DNA from: Bacteroidetes bacterium UBA2322
Lineage (GTDB): Bacteria > Bacteroidota > Bacteroidia > Chitinophagales > UBA2359
NCBI GenBank assembly: GCA_002345145.1
Contig: DDVC01000168.1
Coordinates: 1,012 to 58,250, forward strand
Direction of reading: 5' to 3'
DNA length: 57,239 nt
The notes under the pieces are model-generated. The model searched no databases. It was not told the origin of the DNA and saw only the letters and a list, made by a program, of their open reading frames with translations. A program made the translations under genes and the position numbers. Each line of letters opens with the position of its first letter. The first letter of the stretch is position 1. Shown here one piece after another: positions 15,900 through 23,894 of the stretch.

Positions 15900-17572
15900 A
15901 AATTATTTTTTAGTCTTTCGGTAAGGCGTTTTTTATAAGCAATGTAAACTACGGCAGAAATGCCTACGAAGAGCAATAGCAGCAGTAGCCTTGCTATGGT
16001 AACATAAAAAATCTTGTCTTCTAAGTTGGCAATTACAGCGGCATCGGTAGCGGCGGCAAGTTGTTCGTGCAAATCGGCAAGTCCTATTTGTTTAATAATA
16101 GAAGCGTTATCGAGCGCCCAGCCGTTTCCGTTCAATAAGTTGTTAAAAGCGCCCGACCAGTCTTTACCTTTTGGAGTAATGAGCGAGCCTAAAAATACAA
16201 ACAGGAGCAGATAGGGGGTAATGTATTTGATTACGTATTTAAAAAATACGGGTACTTTCATGTCGGCACCGGTGGTAATTTCTTGCCAGCCACGGTTTAT
16301 GCCAAATATCCATACAAAAACAAAAGTTTCGAGCAGGGCAAATACTACCAGCGCTACGGTACCTGCCCAGTAGTCGTACTCGTCAAACACGCCATAGTTA
16401 AACAGCAGTACAGTAGGCAAGCCCAAAATGAGTACTAATAACCCAAACGAATAAGCGCCGCTTTTTCTGTTCCAGCCAAACTCATCTGTCATAAAGCCCA
16501 TCCAGGGGGTGCCCATAGCTAATGAAGAGGTAATACCGGCAAAAAACAGCAGCCCAAACCACATTACGCCCGCAATGGCAGCCAGCACTGTGCCCCACTG
16601 CTGAAACAGGTAAGGCATGGTTTGGAATGCCATACCAAAACCGGCATTGGCTTTTACCCAATCGAGCCCTAAGTAACCGGCGGCAATAGGTATAACTATC
16701 ATACTGCCCAGCACTACCTCTACAAACTCATTCATAAAACCTGCCGAAAAAGCATTAAGGGCTATATCGTCTTTTGATTTAAGGTAGGCGGCATAGCAGT
16801 GTATGGTTCCCATGCCCACCGATAGGGTAAAAAATATCTGTCCGGCAGCGGCAAGCCATACTTTGGGGTCGGTTAGTGAGCTAAACTGCGGTGTCCATAA
16901 GAAGTTAATCCCATCCCAGGCATTGGCATTGGGTATGGCTTCGGTAGCGCCCGATGTGCCCAATGTAATACCCCGAAGGGCTAAAATAACGCCAAACAAA
17001 ATGAGCAAAGGCATACCTACTTTGGCTACTTTTTCTACCCCGCTCAAACCGCGCGATAAAATATAGGTATTTAACCCTAAGCAAATTACATAAAAAATGA
17101 TTGCCTCATAGGGTATGCCTGTTGTTGATTGCATTACATCGGTGTAAGAACCAAAAAAGGCGGCTACTTCTGCCTGTGTTTTACCTACAAAAGTACCAAT
17201 AACAGAGTGAAATACGTAAGCCATAGTCCACGACTCAATGTAGCAGTAGTAGGCAGCTACGGCTATGTTTGTCCAAATGCCAAAAACGCCCACATATTTC
17301 CAAAACCGTCCGCTTGCCATACTATCTAAAATGTAAGGCGTACTGTGGTTGCCATTTTTACCGCCAAATCTGCCGGTTGACCACTCAATAAGCAACAGCG
17401 GAATACCCATTAAAAGAAAGCATACAAAATAAGGTATTAAAAAAGCGCCGCCACCGTTTTGTATGGCTTGTACCGGAAATCGCAAAAAGTTTCCTAAACC
17501 TACAGCATTGCCCGCCATAGCCAAAATTAATCCTATGCGCGAGCCCCAAGCCTCATTGTTTGCACTTGTCAT
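15896..17572 (-). CDS. Sodium-dependent NSS (SNF) family transporter
   Basis: 558 residues, about 12 membrane spans. The N-terminus (EAWGSRIGLILAMAGNAVGL then GNFLRFPVQAIQNGGGAF) is the NSS signature of the sodium and substrate site in helix 1. FFTLSVGMGTIHCYAAYL is the conserved helix-6 segment. The family symports Na+ with amino acids or related amines. Substrate cannot be read from sequence; the MetS-like partner suggests hydrophobic amino acids. It shares its stop with the start of the small subunit. A near-consensus TTACTTTG lies about 60 bp upstream. Confidence 0.93.
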   Translation of the reverse strand: MTSANNEAWGSRIGLILAMAGNAVGLGNFLRFPVQAIQNGGGAFLIPYFVCFLLMGIPLLLIEWSTGRFGGKNGNHSTPYILDSMASGRFWKYVGVFGIWTNIAVAAYYCYIESWTMAYVFHSVIGTFVGKTQAEVAAFFGSYTDVMQSTTGIPYEAIIFYVICLGLNTYILSRGLSGVEKVAKVGMPLLILFGVILALRGITLGTSGATEAIPNANAWDGINFLWTPQFSSLTDPKVWLAAAGQIFFTLSVGMGTIHCYAAYLKSKDDIALNAFSAGFMNEFVEVVLGSMIVIPIAAGYLGLDWVKANAGFGMAFQTMPYLFQQWGTVLAAIAGVMWFGLLFFAGITSSLAMGTPWMGFMTDEFGWNRKSGAYSFGLLVLILGLPTVLLFNYGVFDEYDYWAGTVALVVFALLETFVFVWIFGINRGWQEITTGADMKVPVFFKYVIKYITPYLLLFVFLGSLITPKGKDWSGAFNNLLNGNGWALDNASIIKQIGLADLHEQLAAATDAAVIANLEDKIFYVTIARLLLLLLFVGISAVVYIAYKKRLTERLKNNL

Positions 17573-17873
17573 AAGTAAAAAAGATTCAGTAGATGATGGA
17601 GTTTAGTGTTGTTGTTGTTTTTCGGGCAACAAAGTAAAGATTTTTTTTCAACCCGATGCAATTTTGCAAAAAAAGCGCTGTAGGTTTTGTTTTTCCCGTC
17701 TTTTTGAGCTGTTTTTTAGTTGTTTTATACTTCTCACAACCAAGTTTTGGGCACAAAAAGCGTCAAACAATTATGCTGTCTTTATCTTAGGCACAAGAAT
17801 TAGCAACGTACATTATAAAAGGTAAATCGGGCTAATTTACCCGTTCATAGGCAGTTTGGTAGTGGGCAGCTCA
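17573..17873. other. Intergenic region upstream of the NSS transporter
   Basis: About 300 bp, AT-rich next to the transporter start. It should hold the leftward transporter promoter and the 3' end region of no rightward gene. I see no gene, RNA or strong hairpin. Confidence 0.4.
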
Positions 17874-19289
17874 TTAAGATAACTCTAAAGTTACGGTTTC
17901 GCCCAGTTCGGGTATATGCACACTATTAAAACCGGTGGCTTCAAGTGCGGCTTTAAAAACCTGTTGTGCGGCATACTCGCCATGCACCAGAAACAAATGT
18001 TTGAGTTGGGGGCGTTTTTGGTTATCTAAAAAATCTATCATTTCCTGTTGGTCGCCGTGTGCGCTAAACGAATCCATGCTTAGTATGCGTGCCTTTACCT
18101 TTTTTACCTCATCAAAAATGGTTACGGTTTTTGCTCCGCTTTTAATAATGCCCCCCAGCGTATCGGGCGAGCAGTAGCCTAAAAAAAGAACGGTGCAATT
18201 TCGGTTTTGGATATTATGATACAGGTGATGTTTTACCCGTCCGGCGTTAGCCATGCCCGATGCGCTGATGATAATACAAGGCTCTTTGCTGTAATTGAGG
18301 CGTTTAGAAGCCTCTATGGTGCGCACATAGGTAAGGGTGTTGAAGCCAAATGGGTTAGGGTCTATGCGCATATACTCGGTGGTTTCTTTATCAAAGCATT
18401 CGGGGTGCATTTGAAATATATTAGTGGCATTTGTAGCCAGCGGGCTGTCCACATAAACGGGTATTTTGGGCAGTTTACCTTGGTGTTGCAGTACATCAAG
18501 CATATACACTATTTCTTGTGTTTTGCCTACACTAAAAGCAGGCACTATAAGTTTACCCTTGTGCCTAAGGCAAGTATCCACAATAATGTTTAGCAGTTTT
18601 TCCTTTTCGTTAGGAGCGCTTTCGTGCAGCCGGTCGCCATAAGTAGATTCACAAATAACCACATCACATGGCGGCATAGGCAGCGGGTCGTGGAGTATAG
18701 GGCGGTTAGGTCTGCCAATATCACCGGTAAAACCTATGTAGTGTGTTTTACCTTTTTTGCCGGTAATGCGCAGGGTTACGCTGGCACTGCCCAAAATATG
18801 CCCATTATCGCGCAGGAGTACTTCTACACCGGGTTTTATTTGGTACCAGTGTTCATACCCTATACTCACCACTTGTTCAAAACATTTGTTTACGTCTTCG
18901 GGCAGGTAAATAGGGTCGTGTTTGTCTTTATCGTATTGACTGCCTAAATGCTTGAGCAAAAAGGCGGCATCGCGTTCTTGTATGAGAGCGCTGTCCATGA
19001 GCATAGTCATAGCCAGGTCACGCGTGGCATGAGTACAAATTATTTCGCCCTCAAACCCATCTCGGCAAAGCATAGGCAACCTGCCGCTGTGGTCTATGTG
19101 AGCGTGCGATAAAACTACACAGTTTATTTGCGAAGGAGTAAAACCCCATTGTCGGTTAAAATTTACAAAAGCCTCGTCTGTTCCTTGATACAAGCCGCAA
19201 TCGAGCAGTATAGTGTAGCCGTCATCAAGGGTTAGTAGGTGCGAACTGCCGGTTACCTCGCGAGCTGCGCCGCAAAACTGTATGGTCAT
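17874..19289 (-). CDS. Beta-CASP metallo-beta-lactamase fold RNase
   Basis: 471 residues from the ATG at 19289 (MTIQFCGAAREVTGSSHLL, the family N-terminus). The frame is open to 19388, but a TATATTTG promoter element at 19336-19329 lies between, so the longer start is unlikely. The zinc motif SHAHIDHSG sits around residues 58-66, GFTGDIGRPNRPIL is motif 3, and PAFSVGKTQEIVYML and SASGMANAGRVKHHL belong to the beta-CASP insert. SFSAHGDQQEM and LVHGE supply the late metal histidines. Architecture matches the CPSF73/YSH1-like bacterial RNases, which process or degrade RNA in the cytoplasm. The exact substrate is unknown. Confidence 0.93.
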   Translation of the reverse strand: MTIQFCGAAREVTGSSHLLTLDDGYTILLDCGLYQGTDEAFVNFNRQWGFTPSQINCVVLSHAHIDHSGRLPMLCRDGFEGEIICTHATRDLAMTMLMDSALIQERDAAFLLKHLGSQYDKDKHDPIYLPEDVNKCFEQVVSIGYEHWYQIKPGVEVLLRDNGHILGSASVTLRITGKKGKTHYIGFTGDIGRPNRPILHDPLPMPPCDVVICESTYGDRLHESAPNEKEKLLNIIVDTCLRHKGKLIVPAFSVGKTQEIVYMLDVLQHQGKLPKIPVYVDSPLATNATNIFQMHPECFDKETTEYMRIDPNPFGFNTLTYVRTIEASKRLNYSKEPCIIISASGMANAGRVKHHLYHNIQNRNCTVLFLGYCSPDTLGGIIKSGAKTVTIFDEVKKVKARILSMDSFSAHGDQQEMIDFLDNQKRPQLKHLFLVHGEYAAQQVFKAALEATGFNSVHIPELGETVTLELS

Positions 19290-19328
19290 CATGTGTGGGT
19301 AAATTGATGAGGGTAAATCAAAACAGCG

Positions 19329-19336
19329 CAAATATA
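19329..19336 (-). promoter_or_regulatory. -7 promoter element for the beta-CASP RNase gene
   Basis: TATATTTG on the minus strand, about 40 bp upstream of the ATG at 19289. It excludes starts upstream of it. Confidence 0.6.
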
Positions 19337-19590
19337 ACCAAATCCCGATTAAGTGGTAAAATTCCCCCCCCAATAGTCGCCAAAACATTATTGCCTACTA
19401 ATGCCGATAGGAAAGGCTGACAGCAAAAACGGACAAAAAAACGTCCGATAAATTTTGGGTTAGCGCCGTTTTGCCACCCAATATGCCAAATTTAAACGCC
19501 GCACTACTGTTGTAAAACACAAAAACCGGCAGATAACCGCATTTTTTAAAAAAAACACGCAAAAAAGATACAAAAACCCAAAAAACGCCT

Positions 19591-19598
19591 TACCTTTG
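19591..19598 (+). promoter_or_regulatory. -7 promoter element for rplU-rpmA
   Basis: TACCTTTG followed by CACACC, 24 bp before the rplU ATG. It matches TAnnTTTG exactly. The preceding about 200 bp, between divergent promoters, contain no gene that I can see. Confidence 0.75.
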
Positions 19599-19622
19599 CA
19601 CACCTAAAAATTAAGACGTAAT

Positions 19623-19931
19623 ATGTACGCAATAGTAGAAATAGCCGGTCAACAGTTTGAAGTAGCTGAAGGCAGAGAGATTTTTGTGCATAAGTTAGAT
19701 GCCGCACCGGGCGATGCCTTAACGTTTGATAAAGTATTGCTTACCGATAATAACGGCGCAGTAGAAGTTGGTAAACCCCTTTTAAGCGGCAGAAGCGTGT
19801 CGGTTACAGTGTTAGAACACGTGCAAGGCGATAAAGTAATTGTGTTTAAGAAAAAACGCCGCAAAAGTTACCGGGTTAAAAACGGACACCGCCAGCAGTT
19901 TACCAAAATCAAAATCAACTCACTTGCCTAA
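19623..19931 (+). CDS. rplU: 50S ribosomal protein L21
   Basis: 102 residues. It begins MYAIVEIAGQQFEVAEGREI and contains GDKVIVFKKKRRKSYRVKNGHRQ (the conserved basic C-terminal region), ending TKIKINSLA. Normal L21 length. It binds 23S rRNA in the large subunit. The gene is followed 59 bp later by rpmA, the standard pair, transcribed from the promoter at 19591. Confidence 0.98.
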   Translation: MYAIVEIAGQQFEVAEGREIFVHKLDAAPGDALTFDKVLLTDNNGAVEVGKPLLSGRSVSVTVLEHVQGDKVIVFKKKRRKSYRVKNGHRQQFTKIKINSLA

Positions 19932-19990
19932 ACCCAACAGGTTTTTTATAGGCAGGCTTAATTTACTGAAACCCGAAAAATTATATCATC

Positions 19991-20257
19991 ATGGCACATA
20001 AAAAAGGTCAGGGTAGTTCTAAAAACGGTCGCGATTCCAAGAGCAAACGCTTAGGCGTAAAGTTGTTTGGTGGTCAAACTGCCAAACCGGGCAATATCAT
20101 TGTTCGTCAGCGTGGCACCAAGTTTCACCCGGGTGCCGGTGTAGATATGGGTAAAGACCATACCATTTTTGCTGTTACAGAAGGTTTGGTTCATTTTCGC
20201 ACCACTCGCCTCAACCGCACTTATATTTCGGTTGAAACGCCGCAGGCACAAGCATAA
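19991..20257 (+). CDS. rpmA: 50S ribosomal protein L27
   Basis: 88 residues beginning MAHKKGQGSSKNGRDSKSKR, with LGVKLFGGQTAKPGNIIVRQ, RGTKFHPGAGVDMGKDHT and the end typical of L27. The N-terminus reaches the peptidyl-transferase centre. There is no Firmicutes-type N-terminal extension before the AHKK. Second gene of the rplU operon, closed by a strong terminator. Confidence 0.98.
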   Translation: MAHKKGQGSSKNGRDSKSKRLGVKLFGGQTAKPGNIIVRQRGTKFHPGAGVDMGKDHTIFAVTEGLVHFRTTRLNRTYISVETPQAQA

Positions 20258-20308
20258 CACTATTCGCACATCATTACAAGATTGCGCTTAGCTACCCTCA
20301 ACAACAGT

Positions 20309-20346
20309 AAAAAAAACACCCGTCAATTTTGACGGGTGTTTTTTTT
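20309..20346. terminator. Perfect bidirectional terminator after rpmA
   Basis: An 18-bp perfect stem (eight A, CACCCGTCAA / TTGACGGGTG, eight T) with a 2-nt centre at 20327-20328. It gives a T-run on both strands, so it ends both rpmA and the convergent flippase gene. Confidence 0.93.
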
Positions 20347-20362
20347 ACGCTATGCCGTATTT

Positions 20363-21835
20363 TCAGGCAGTTACGTGCCGTTTCTCTGTTAAATATATGA
20401 CAACTAAAAACAGAGTTATTAGCAGTATCCTCATTACACCGGCTAACATGTAGGGCAGATGAGTAAGCCATAAGTCATCAGCCACTACCACTAAAACTGC
20501 CGCCACAATATAAGCCGTAATGATACTTGTGTTGTATGGAATAGGAAAGTACCTGCCGCCTATGTAGTAAGACAACACACACATTGCCATATAACAGGCA
20601 AGGGTAGCCCAAGCAGCGCCCAAGTAACCAAATTGCGGCACCAGCAGTAGGTTTAGAGCAATGGTAATAAATGCCCCCGCAACCGAAATATAAGCCCCAA
20701 TATGGGTTTTACCACTCAGTTTGTACCAAATAGACAGGTTATAGTATATACCCAAAAACAAGTTTGCCATAAGCAGGTAGGGCACTACCGGCAGCCCCAC
20801 CCTAAAGTCTTTGCCTATAAAATGCTGAAAGATGTCTAAAAACAGCATTACCCCCATAAAAATGACCACACCGGCAATAACAAAAAATTTCATAGACTGG
20901 GCGTATAAATAAGGCGCATGTTGGCGCTCTGCTTGTGCAAAAAAAAGCGGCTCGGCAGCAAAACGGTAGGCTTGGGTAAACAGGCTCATAAGAATACTCA
21001 ACTTATAACAAGCGCCATAAACGCCCAGCATAGCCTGGTTGGTGGCAGCATCATACGGAAGCAAGTATTTGAGCATTACCCTATCCAACATTTCGTTTAC
21101 AATGCCGGCAAAACCCACCACCACTAAGGGCAAGGCATACACCAACATTTGCCGCCAAAGTGCAGCATCAAATTGTAGTTTTATTTGCAGCAATTGGGGC
21201 AGCAGCAACAACAAGGTAACAGCGCCGGCTATAAGGTTGGCAATAAATACATACCCCACGCCCAATTGTGGCACATACCACGCCCCTATAAAACTGTACT
21301 TATCTGCCCAAACGGGGCAGAGCAACAAAAAAAACAAAACTAACCCTATGTTTACCCCTATATTGGTTAGCCGGATAAGGGCAAAACGCCAAGCCCTTTC
21401 CTGATACCGCAGCAGGGCAAATGGTATGGCGCTGAGGGTATCTAACCCTACTATAAAAGCAAACCAAACTACATACTCGGCGTTGTTAGGGTAGTTAATC
21501 CACCCCGCAATAGTGGGTGCAAACCCCACCGTTAAACCCACCAATAGCGCTGTAGTGCCTATAATAGACCACATAACCGTGCTATACACCTGCTCCGCCG
21601 TTTTACCCGATGATTTAACATACCAAAAAAAAGCGGTCTCCATGCCATAAACAAACAACACTAATAAAAAACCCGAATAGCTGTACAGTTCCGTAATAAT
21701 GCCGTACTCGCCCTGGGTAAATACACGTGTAAGCAGCGGCGTAAGCAGGTAATTGAGCAATCTGCCAATAATGCTGCTCAGCCCGTAAATGGCAGTTAGT
21801 CCGGCTAATTTTTTAATTAAATCTTGTGTGCGCAT
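20363..21835 (-). CDS. Polysaccharide flippase (MOP/Wzx-like) family protein
   Basis: 490 residues from ATG 21835 (MRTQDLIKKLAGLTAIYGLSS); the frame extends 8 codons upstream without family support. About 12-14 membrane spans. SSIIGRLLNYLLTPLLTRVF and YGIITELYSYSGFLLVLFVYG are typical of the polysaccharide-biosynthesis MATE-like exporters, and YYNLSIWYKLSGKTHIGAYI lies in the second half. Likely flips a lipid-linked glycan across the inner membrane. No glycosyltransferases are adjacent, so the substrate is open. A near-consensus promoter TATCTTTA is at 21897-21890. Confidence 0.87.
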   Translation of the reverse strand: MRTQDLIKKLAGLTAIYGLSSIIGRLLNYLLTPLLTRVFTQGEYGIITELYSYSGFLLVLFVYGMETAFFWYVKSSGKTAEQVYSTVMWSIIGTTALLVGLTVGFAPTIAGWINYPNNAEYVVWFAFIVGLDTLSAIPFALLRYQERAWRFALIRLTNIGVNIGLVLFFLLLCPVWADKYSFIGAWYVPQLGVGYVFIANLIAGAVTLLLLLPQLLQIKLQFDAALWRQMLVYALPLVVVGFAGIVNEMLDRVMLKYLLPYDAATNQAMLGVYGACYKLSILMSLFTQAYRFAAEPLFFAQAERQHAPYLYAQSMKFFVIAGVVIFMGVMLFLDIFQHFIGKDFRVGLPVVPYLLMANLFLGIYYNLSIWYKLSGKTHIGAYISVAGAFITIALNLLLVPQFGYLGAAWATLACYMAMCVLSYYIGGRYFPIPYNTSIITAYIVAAVLVVVADDLWLTHLPYMLAGVMRILLITLFLVVIYLTEKRHVTA

Positions 21836-21897
21836 GGTAAGCGGGCAAAAAACAAGCAAGGCATTAAGAACAAGGGCATTTTCGGGGGGTAAAGATA

Positions 21898-22207
21898 GTT
21901 ATTTACCCATTGGGAGCAGGTTGAACCACTTTTTAAAAAGAAAAGCATCGGGCAGTTGCTCACTTGTTTATACCCCATAGCATCGGCACATCGGGTAAAT
22001 TACCGGCAACCAATGGTTTTTCATCGGTAAAAGCAGGGCTGCTCAATTGGTTAAATCGGGTAGTTCATCATTCTTTAAAATAATTACACTTGTACGCATC
22101 AGATTTTTAGGCTACCTTTCAGCCCTTTTAACCTTACCTGTTCTGCAAAATTTTTCAACCGGTTTTATCGGGCAAACACCCTTTTTTAAAAACAACTACA
22201 TTTTGTT
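21898..22207. other. Intergenic region between flippase and osmC genes
   Basis: About 310 bp between divergent genes. No gene, RNA or strong hairpin seen. It should contain the rightward osmC promoter; CTACATTTTG near 22195 is a poor match to TAnnTTTG. Confidence 0.4.
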
Positions 22208-22630
22208 ATGCAAGTTAAACTAAACCGAATTGACCATGATTTTCATTTTGAGGCTTATGGAGCCTCTGAGGTAGCCGTGCATATAGACGGCGCACCCAAC
22301 ATAGGTGGGCATAATGCCGGTGCACGTCCTATGGAGCTAATGCTTATGGGATTGGGTGGCTGTAGCGCCATAGATGTAATTTTAATTTTGCGAAAACAAA
22401 AACAAGAGGCGCAGGCTATTTCTATTACCGTACAAGCCGAAAGAGCGCAGAACCAAACCCCGGCAGTATTTACCAAAATTCATGTGCATTATGTTTTTAC
22501 CGGCATGCTTCACCCCGATAAAGTAGAGCGAGCCATACACCTATCAATGGAAAAATACTGCTCCGTTACTGCCATGCTCAACAAAACCGCCCAAATAACC
22601 CATTCTTTTGAAATTTTACCGCCCCAATAA
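22208..22630 (+). CDS. OsmC family protein
   Basis: 140 residues. The segment ARPMELMLMGLGGCSAIDVI contains the OsmC helix with its conserved Cys, and the second conserved Cys is in HLSMEKYCSVTAMLNK. These two cysteines are the peroxidatic pair in the Ohr/OsmC superfamily. Length and pattern fit the YhfA-like branch, not Ohr. Probable role: thiol-dependent peroxide reduction or redox protection in the cytoplasm. It ends 15 bp before cysE, so it may share a transcript with cysteine synthesis. Confidence 0.92.
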   Translation: MQVKLNRIDHDFHFEAYGASEVAVHIDGAPNIGGHNAGARPMELMLMGLGGCSAIDVILILRKQKQEAQAISITVQAERAQNQTPAVFTKIHVHYVFTGMLHPDKVERAIHLSMEKYCSVTAMLNKTAQITHSFEILPPQ

Positions 22631-22645
22631 TTTCATTTTTTACCC

Positions 22646-23461
22646 ATGCGCTACCAATCGTTTTTGCAGCATCTTCACCACCAGTACCAAACCCGGTTTC
22701 AGTTCTTCCCTTCCAAAAAAAAATCGGAAGCCTTTATTGAAGATATGGTACATCTGCTCTTTCCCAGCCGCGAAGATGCCGCCATTTCTTATACCCAGTT
22801 AGAAGCAAGACAAAAACAATTAGAAGCCACCCTTACCGATTTGCTTACCGACCTGAACGACCCCAATTTGCCTGTTGCCGAAACAGTGCACCTCTTTTTT
22901 TCTGCCCTTCCGCAGGTGTATGAACTGCTGCTCAAAGATGCACAGGCTATTTTACAGTTCGACCCCGCCGCTAAATCTATTGAAGAGGTTATTGTTGCCT
23001 ATCCGGGTTTTTATGCCATAGCCATTTACCGCATAGCGCACCAGCTACACCGGCAGCAGGTAAAATGGCTGCCCCGCATTTTTTCGGAGTTTGCACACCG
23101 GCAAACCGGCATAGATATTCATCCAAGCGCTGCCATAGGGGAGTCTTTTTTTATAGACCACGGCACCGGCGTAGTTATAGGCGAAACCACCATTATTGGC
23201 AATCATGTAAAAATATATCAGGGCGTAACTCTGGGCGCGCTGTCGGTTAGTAAAAACCAGTCCGATACTAAAAGACACCCCACCATTGAAGACCATGTTA
23301 TTATTTACTCCGGTTCTACCATTTTGGGCGGCAATACCACCGTGGGGCATCACGCTGTTATAGGCGGTAATGTTTGGCTTACCCAAAGCGTAGAGCCTTA
23401 CGCTTTTGTACACAACACCACCCAAATAGAACTGCGCATCAAAAAACCAAAAGGCGAGTAG
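22646..23461 (+). CDS. cysE: Serine O-acetyltransferase
   Basis: 271 residues. An N-terminal helical region (about 1-150) is followed by a left-handed beta-helix: DIHPSAAIGESFFIDHGTGV, VIGETTIIGNHVKIYQGVTL and HPTIEDHVIIYSGSTILGG. The active-site His is in FIDHGTG. PGFYAIAIYRIAHQL is the conserved segment before the helix. It makes O-acetylserine from serine and acetyl-CoA, the first step to cysteine. It matches the longer EpsC-type architecture. Possible operon with the upstream osmC gene. Confidence 0.94.
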   Translation: MRYQSFLQHLHHQYQTRFQFFPSKKKSEAFIEDMVHLLFPSREDAAISYTQLEARQKQLEATLTDLLTDLNDPNLPVAETVHLFFSALPQVYELLLKDAQAILQFDPAAKSIEEVIVAYPGFYAIAIYRIAHQLHRQQVKWLPRIFSEFAHRQTGIDIHPSAAIGESFFIDHGTGVVIGETTIIGNHVKIYQGVTLGALSVSKNQSDTKRHPTIEDHVIIYSGSTILGGNTTVGHHAVIGGNVWLTQSVEPYAFVHNTTQIELRIKKPKGE

Positions 23462-23515
23462 CACAATTAGACTGACCCAAATTTAGCGCCCCCTCCCCAA
23501 TAAAGCCTTTGATAT

Positions 23516-23812
23516 GGGTGCAGCCTCGGTTTGATGTGCAAATGGAGATAATTACCCCTGTTTTCAGCAAAAAAGCACACAGATAACGCAGATTAAACGG
23601 ATGTTAGTTAGTGGTTAGTGGTTAGTGGTTAATTGGTAGCAGGTACCAACACTCATCGTTATTCACTTTTCACTACTTGCACCTTTATTTTTCAAAAGTC
23701 TGTGCAAATCAGCCGCATCAGTGTTATCCGTGTGCTAATTCCTGCCGGTTTTCAGCTCATGCCGGCAGCACAGACTTTGTGTGCCATTTTACATAAAACT
23801 GGGGTTACACCC
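23516..23812. mobile_element. Complete 297-bp MITE-like element (copy A)
   Basis: The ends are imperfect inverted repeats: GGGTGCAGCCTCGGTTTGAT at the left (23516 on) and, at the right, a stretch ending at 23812 whose complement reads GGGTGTAACCCCAGTTTTAT. Directly outside both ends is the same 7-bp word TTGATAT (23509-23515 and 23813-23819), as expected of a target-site duplication. Inside, AGCACACAGATAAC (23574 on) and its inverse GTTATCCGTGTGCT (to 23736) bracket about 160 bp with short GTTAGTG repeats. The right 119 bp (23694-23812) is a core shared with copies at 51366 and 53325 and contains a CTGCCGG/CCGGCAG hairpin. No protein is encoded. Confidence 0.75.
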
Positions 23813-23894
23813 TTGATATGGAACTAAGACAGCCAAAATGACGTTTTTGCAAACACACACTAAAAAAACCGATACCCCAAAAAAACTAACCACC

